In this document: positions 14,348 through 18,228 of the stretch, piece by piece
Position numbering within the stretch: position 1 is the first letter of the stretch
How the letters are laid out: the number at the start of each line of letters is the position of its first letter
NCBI GenBank assembly: GCA_002492335.1
Contig: DKYD01000064.1
Span: forward strand, 15,531 to 33,758
Source: Lachnospiraceae bacterium UBA7109
GTDB taxonomy: Bacteria; Bacillota; Clostridia; Lachnospirales; Lachnospiraceae
Length of the DNA: 18,228 nucleotides
Reading direction: 5' to 3'
Made by a program: the position numbers and the translations under genes
Notes under the pieces: model-generated
Database searches by the model: none
Told to the model about the DNA's origin: nothing
What the model saw: only the letters and a program-made list of their open reading frames with translations

Positions 14348-15733
14348 TTAGTCATCGATAACCGGCACAGACGTCTCGTCTTTGGCATCCAGGTTATTGA
14401 TATATTTCTTTGTTTCTTTCACGATAACACCGGACAGGAGGAGAACCGCTATCAGGTTCGGAACCGCCATAAGCGCATTCAGGATATCCGCAATATCCCA
14501 CACAACATTCAGGCTTACAATCGGCGCAATAAATGCAACCACTATGTACAGAACACGATAAGGAATCAAAGCCTTTCTTCCCGCAAAATATTCCACCGCA
14601 CGTTCTCCGTAATATGCCCATCCAAGAATCGTAGAATAAGCAAAAGTAACAATACCGAGCGTCAGTACAATCGGTCCGAATACCGGAATCTGCGCGAATG
14701 CCATGGTAGATAATATACCGCCATCTTCAATCTGAGACACATTAATCGCAGGATTCTTCATAATTGTAGATACGAGCACCAGCCCTGTCATCAGACATAC
14801 AACAACGGTATCCCAGAAAGTACCTGTAGAGGATACAAGCGCCTGACGAACCGGATTTCTTGTCTGTGCCGCCGCTGCCGCAATCGGCGCGGAACCCATA
14901 CCGGATTCATTGGAAAACAATCCTCTTGCCACTCCATACTGAATCGCAAGACGGATACCACCGCCTACAAGACCACCGGCTGCCGCTCCCTTTGTAAATG
15001 CAAGCTTGCAAATCGTCGTAATTGCCGGAATAATATAATCATAATTCATACAAAGAATAATGATACATCCAAGCACATAAAACACTGCCATAAGCGGCAC
15101 CAGTCTCTCACAGACTCTTGCAATAGACTTAATTCCTCCAAAAATAACAACTGCAGTTATAAGTGCGATCACTGCACCTACCATCCATTTCGGAATACCA
15201 TAATTCCCGTTTGCCACATTTGCAATCGCATTTACCTGTGTTGCGCATCCGATACCGAAGGATGCAAAAGCCGCAAAGAATGCAAAGATCATTGCCAGCC
15301 ATTTCATATTCAGGCCGCGCTCAAGTGCATACATCGCACCTCCCTGCATACGTCCATCCTTCGTCTTCACACGGTATTTTACCGCGATCAAAGATTCGGA
15401 ATACTTCGTCGCAATTCCAAACACGCCGGTCAGCCAGCACCAGAGCACGGCTCCCGGTCCCCCCAGTGCAATTGCAGTTCCCACACCGACAATGTTACCA
15501 GTTCCAATTGTTGCCGCAAGCGCCGTGGCAAGCGCACCAAACTGTGATACTTCACCTTCACCGTCCGTATCCTTCGTTACAGATAATTTAATACCCTTGG
15601 TAACGGTATATCTCTGAATAAACCCGGTACGGATCGTCATGAATATGTGTGTCCCGAACAGCAGAATAATCATCCACCATCCCCACACCCATGTGTCAAT
15701 CTGTTTAATCACTTCAGCAATCTGTTCAAACAC
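14348..15733 (-). CDS. Sodium:alanine symporter, AGCS family
   Basis: A 461-residue membrane protein that imports alanine or glycine with sodium. The family signature GTGNIVGVGTAIALGGPGAVLW lies at about 77-98. The C-terminal half contains the conserved NESGMGSAPIAAAAAQTRNPVRQA, the usual AGCS fingerprint. About ten to eleven membrane helices are visible, with a normal length (440-550). The C-terminal tail is short and acidic. The start is a GTG at 15733: AGGAG ends only 2 nt before it, but AAGGTG lies 7 nt before and can serve instead. It is transcribed from its own promoter, with a terminator before nrdD. Substrate specificity between alanine and glycine cannot be read from sequence alone. 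Confidence 0.93.
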   Translation of the reverse strand: MFEQIAEVIKQIDTWVWGWWMIILLFGTHIFMTIRTGFIQRYTVTKGIKLSVTKDTDGEGEVSQFGALATALAATIGTGNIVGVGTAIALGGPGAVLWCWLTGVFGIATKYSESLIAVKYRVKTKDGRMQGGAMYALERGLNMKWLAMIFAFFAAFASFGIGCATQVNAIANVANGNYGIPKWMVGAVIALITAVVIFGGIKSIARVCERLVPLMAVFYVLGCIIILCMNYDYIIPAITTICKLAFTKGAAAGGLVGGGIRLAIQYGVARGLFSNESGMGSAPIAAAAAQTRNPVRQALVSSTGTFWDTVVVCLMTGLVLVSTIMKNPAINVSQIEDGGILSTMAFAQIPVFGPIVLTLGIVTFAYSTILGWAYYGERAVEYFAGRKALIPYRVLYIVVAFIAPIVSLNVVWDIADILNALMAVPNLIAVLLLSGVIVKETKKYINNLDAKDETSVPVIDD

Positions 15734-15777
15734 AACTCCTCACCTTACTCTCTTTAGAATTTTAAAAACACATATCT

Positions 15778-15806
15778 ATTATCGCTTGACAGAGCAAAAA
15801 TAGCAA
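15778..15806 (-). promoter_or_regulatory. Promoter of the AGCS symporter gene
   Basis: On the - strand, TTGCTA (15806 to 15801) and GATAAT (15783 to 15778) are separated by 17 bp, with the start near 15771. No strong terminator separates it from the metA stop at 15843; an AT-rich imperfect hairpin (GCAAAAA with TTTTTGC) is the only candidate, so readthrough from metA is possible. Confidence 0.6.
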
Positions 15807-15842
15807 CTGTTTTTTTTGCATAAATATAAATTTTTTATTCAT

Positions 15843-16766
15843 TCAAAACTGCGGCGTCCCATCCAGGTCATACGGAGTTACCTGATATACATAATAGTTA
15901 AGCCAGTTCGTATACAGATTATTCGCTGTTGCACGCCAGGTAAGAAGCGGTTTATTCTCCGGATTATCATCCTCATAATAATTCTTCGGAAGCTGAATCG
16001 GAAGTCCCTTTCTCAAATCCCGCTTATACTCTCCATCTAAAGTAATACGGTCATACTCCGGATGTCCCATAACAAAAATCTGCCGGCCATCCTGGGCCAT
16101 CGCGAGAAAAAGACCTGCCTCCTCAGATTCTGCAAGAACCATCAGCCTCTTTTCTGCATAAATTTTCTCCATAGGCACTTCGGTATGTCTGGAATGAGGT
16201 GCAAGAAATACATCATCAAACCCACGTACAAGTGGAATTTTCCTGTTCATCACTCTATGCTTAAACACTCCGAACACCTTATGGTCAAGCTGTACCTTGT
16301 CAATACCATAGTGATAATAGATACCGGCCTGGGCTCCCCAGCACAAATGAAGTGTAGAGGTAACATTTGTCTTACTCCACTCCATAATCTCCTTTAACTC
16401 TTCCCAGTAATCCACCTCTTCAAAAGGCATCTGCTCTACCGGGGCGCCGGTAATAATAAATCCATCAAATTTCTGTGACTGAATTTCACAAAACTTCTGA
16501 TAGAACTTATTCAGATGACTGGTCGGTGTATTCTTTGACTCATGACTTGACACAGTAACAAAAGTAACGTCAACCTGCAATGGTGTGTTTGATAAAGATC
16601 TTAATATCTGAAGTTCTGTATCTTCTTTTAACGGCATCAGATTCAGCAGTCCGATTCTGATCGGACGGATATCCTGATGCATCGCACGATGCTCATCCAT
16701 AACAAATATATTTTCTCTCTCCAGTATCTCCTTTACAGGAAGATCATTTTGTACTCGAATCGGCAT
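15843..16766 (-). CDS. metA: Homoserine O-acyltransferase MetA, predicted acetyl-CoA-using
   Basis: A 307-residue enzyme activating homoserine in methionine synthesis. The catalytic triad of the MetA family is intact: C142 (LHLCWG), H235 and E237 (GHPEYDR). R249 is also present. Residue 111 is Glu (GAPVEQMPF, E111). In characterised MetA enzymes (B. cereus versus E. coli), Glu at this position goes with acetyl-CoA and Gly with succinyl-CoA. I therefore expect homoserine O-acetyltransferase activity, despite the common database name O-succinyltransferase. It starts 2 bp after the stop of the AI-2E-type gene, with AGAGGAA inside that gene's last codons as ribosome binding site, so translation is probably coupled. 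No SAM riboswitch or T-box is visible before it or before the operon. Confidence 0.96.
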   Translation of the reverse strand: MPIRVQNDLPVKEILERENIFVMDEHRAMHQDIRPIRIGLLNLMPLKEDTELQILRSLSNTPLQVDVTFVTVSSHESKNTPTSHLNKFYQKFCEIQSQKFDGFIITGAPVEQMPFEEVDYWEELKEIMEWSKTNVTSTLHLCWGAQAGIYYHYGIDKVQLDHKVFGVFKHRVMNRKIPLVRGFDDVFLAPHSRHTEVPMEKIYAEKRLMVLAESEEAGLFLAMAQDGRQIFVMGHPEYDRITLDGEYKRDLRKGLPIQLPKNYYEDDNPENKPLLTWRATANNLYTNWLNYYVYQVTPYDLDGTPQF

Positions 16767-16768
16767 AA

Positions 16769-18133
16769 TTATTCCTCTTTTCTTTCTTCTTTTTCTTCAC
16801 GTTCTTCCACTGTTTCCGGCCGAACATATCTCCCTTTCGAATCCACATAGCTCTTACTGTCATAATAATACGAATCTATGGGAAGCTTCTTCTTCTCCAG
16901 TCTGCTGTTTAACATCATATCTACAATATAATAGAGTACGGCAAAAGTCGGAACTCCCATCACCATCCCGACAAAACCGAACAAACCTCCGCCTAAAAGG
17001 ATTGCCACAATCACCCAGAATGCAGACAGCCCTGTAGAATCCCCGAGAATTTTCGGTCCGATAATATTGCCGTCAAGCTGCTGCAGCAGCAAGATAAAAA
17101 TAATAAACCACACGCCCTTCACCGGATCTGCAAGAAGTATCAGGACGGCACTTGGAATCGCTCCGATATAAGGACCGAAAAACGGAATTACATTCGTAAC
17201 ACCAACGATCACACTGACGAGCAGCGTATATGGCATATTTAATACAGAAAGACCGATAAAACAAAGCAGCCCGATAATTGCTGAATCAATAATCTTTCCT
17301 ATAATAAATCCGCCAAATATTTCATTACTTTTTGTCATAATATGCAGAAACATATTTGCGTGCTCTGCATTTGAAACCGCATATACTGCTTTTTTACTCT
17401 GTCTGGAAAATGTTTCCTTCCCAAACAACAAATAAATGGACACCATAATCCCAATCAACACATTAAAAATCCCACTCACAAAACTAATCACGCCCACTGT
17501 CAAATTCGACATCAATTCATTTGTTTTCGGAAGCAGATCCGTCCTCATCCATTTCGTAAACATATCGCTTCCTTCTTCCAGCGCCGTCTTAATCAGTGTA
17601 TTTGTTGTAGATTCCTCCATCTGAAGAGAATTCAGATTCTTAAGCGCCTCATTAATCTGTCTTGGAAGTGTAAATATCAGGTTCCTTATGCTGCTATACA
17701 GTTCCGGAATCAGCAGATTAAACAAGGTTCCTATCAGTATAATCATAATAAGGAGCGATGCAATGATTCCAGTCGTTCTGGAAATTTTCTGTGCTTTTTT
17801 CGGACTTTTCATTTTCTTTTCCAGCAGCGGCAGAAAATATTTATCCACCTTTCTTACAATCGGATTTAAAAGATACGCAATCACACATCCGTACAAAACA
17901 GGCTTCATAACATCAAAAATTTTTCCTACAAATCCGGATATATTGGTAAACCGGAGCAATGCAAAATAAAAAACAATACATGCCGCCACAACAAGAAACA
18001 TCGTAATACCCCTGTTAAACTGCTGGCGTATCTTAGAAGGTCCCCGTTTACCGATTTCCGGCATCTCTACATAATATGCCTTCTCTTCCTTTTTTCCATT
18101 CTGGTTATCCGTATATGTATCTTCATCCTTCAT
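16769..18133 (-). CDS. AI-2E family transporter (UPF0118/PerM-type membrane protein)
   Basis: A 454-residue membrane protein of the AI-2E/PerM family. A charged cytosolic N-terminus (about 1-35) precedes about eight membrane helices. A periplasm-facing amphipathic stretch (about 145-205) lies between them, and the family-typical GVTNVIPFFGPYIGAIPSAVLI follows in the C-terminal half. The tail is very acidic and lysine-rich (ETVEEREEKEERKEE). Some members export autoinducer-2 and others are Na+/H+ antiporters, so the substrate here is unknown. It has its own strong promoter, AAGGA (18141-18145) 7 nt before the ATG, and a stop 2 bp before metA. A link to methionine is attractive because AI-2 derives from the SAM cycle, but it is only inferred from position. 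Confidence 0.9.
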   Translation of the reverse strand: MKDEDTYTDNQNGKKEEKAYYVEMPEIGKRGPSKIRQQFNRGITMFLVVAACIVFYFALLRFTNISGFVGKIFDVMKPVLYGCVIAYLLNPIVRKVDKYFLPLLEKKMKSPKKAQKISRTTGIIASLLIMIILIGTLFNLLIPELYSSIRNLIFTLPRQINEALKNLNSLQMEESTTNTLIKTALEEGSDMFTKWMRTDLLPKTNELMSNLTVGVISFVSGIFNVLIGIMVSIYLLFGKETFSRQSKKAVYAVSNAEHANMFLHIMTKSNEIFGGFIIGKIIDSAIIGLLCFIGLSVLNMPYTLLVSVIVGVTNVIPFFGPYIGAIPSAVLILLADPVKGVWFIIFILLLQQLDGNIIGPKILGDSTGLSAFWVIVAILLGGGLFGFVGMVMGVPTFAVLYYIVDMMLNSRLEKKKLPIDSYYYDSKSYVDSKGRYVRPETVEEREEKEERKEE

Positions 18134-18164
18134 ACTACTATCCTTCTTTCACACATATAGATTT

Positions 18165-18193
18165 ATTATAGCGTTTCTCCAAATATGCGTCAA
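18165..18193 (-). promoter_or_regulatory. Promoter of the AI-2E-type gene and metA
   Basis: On the - strand, TTGACG (18193 to 18188) and a perfect TATAAT (18170 to 18165) are separated by 17 bp. This is the best promoter in the window. Its leader is only about 25 nt, leaving no space for a riboswitch. Confidence 0.88.
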
Positions 18194-18195
18194 CC

Positions 18196-18224
18196 AAAAA
18201 AGGAGAAGCCAAATGCTTCTCCTT
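18196..18224 (-). terminator. Terminator of a - strand gene beyond the right edge
   Basis: AAGGAGAAGC (18200-18209) and GCTTCTCCTT (18215-18224) form a perfect 10-bp stem with a 5-nt loop. On the - strand it is followed by six T (18201 to 18196). It sits just upstream of the AI-2E promoter. Confidence 0.85.
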
Positions 18225-18228
18225 CCTT

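Noticed and set aside
15784..15812. TTGACA on the + strand as a promoter (15786-15791)
   Set aside because: No -10 box is found at 16-18 bp and no + strand gene follows; both flanking genes are on the - strand.
18134..18164. SAM riboswitch or T-box ahead of the AI-2E/metA operon
   Set aside because: The leader after the mapped -10 box is only about 25-30 nt, and no conserved motif is present.

Overview
This window looks like chromosomal DNA of an anaerobic, endospore-forming gut Firmicute, most likely Lachnospiraceae (Clostridium cluster XIVa). The evidence is an oxygen-sensitive class III ribonucleotide reductase, a SpoVAF/GerA-family spore protein, a tryptophan T-box leader, strong AGGAGG-type ribosome binding sites and moderate-to-low GC. 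The family-level name is an inference. There is no rRNA, tRNA, CRISPR array, insertion sequence, phage gene or plasmid function. It reads as ordinary housekeeping sequence whose interest lies in its regulatory RNA and DNA.

Layout. 1-187 is the 3' end of an unrecognised + gene, followed 24 bp later by a UMF1-type major facilitator transporter (212-1441). A shared hairpin at 1460-1483 separates it from a convergent stand-alone TrpB2-type tryptophan synthase beta chain (1492-2877, -). That gene sits behind a complete Trp-specific T-box leader (about 2944-3216) with its own promoter. An AraC-family regulator (3390-4262, +) is divergent from it, and a pair of direct repeats lies between the two promoters. 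The translation operon infC-rpmI-rplT (5443 down to 4320, -) follows. Its infC appears to start at AUU, behind a leader with a terminator and two competing upstream pairings. Divergent from it is a sodium:neurotransmitter-symporter (NSS) gene (5845-7200, +) with repeated palindromes in its leader.

From 14129 down to 7280 six - strand genes are closely packed: nrdD, nrdG, dut, spoVAF-like, a MATE exporter and a DegV protein. nrdD-nrdG-dut form a coherent deoxynucleotide module (anaerobic reductase, its activase and dUTPase). The other three follow without an obvious terminator until the bidirectional hairpin at 7226-7260. Upstream are a sodium:alanine symporter (AGCS, 14348-15733, -) with its own promoter and terminator, and an AI-2E-family membrane protein translationally close to metA (18133 down to 15843, -). 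The MetA sequence carries Glu111, the residue associated with acetyl-CoA use. A terminator at 18196-18224 closes a gene lying beyond the right edge.

No clearly new multi-gene system is evident. The points most worth a second look are the infC leader and its AUU start, the Trp T-box in front of a lone trpB2, the repeated palindromes ahead of the NSS gene, the palindrome over the nrdD -10 box, and the short-tailed, orphan SpoVAF-like protein.
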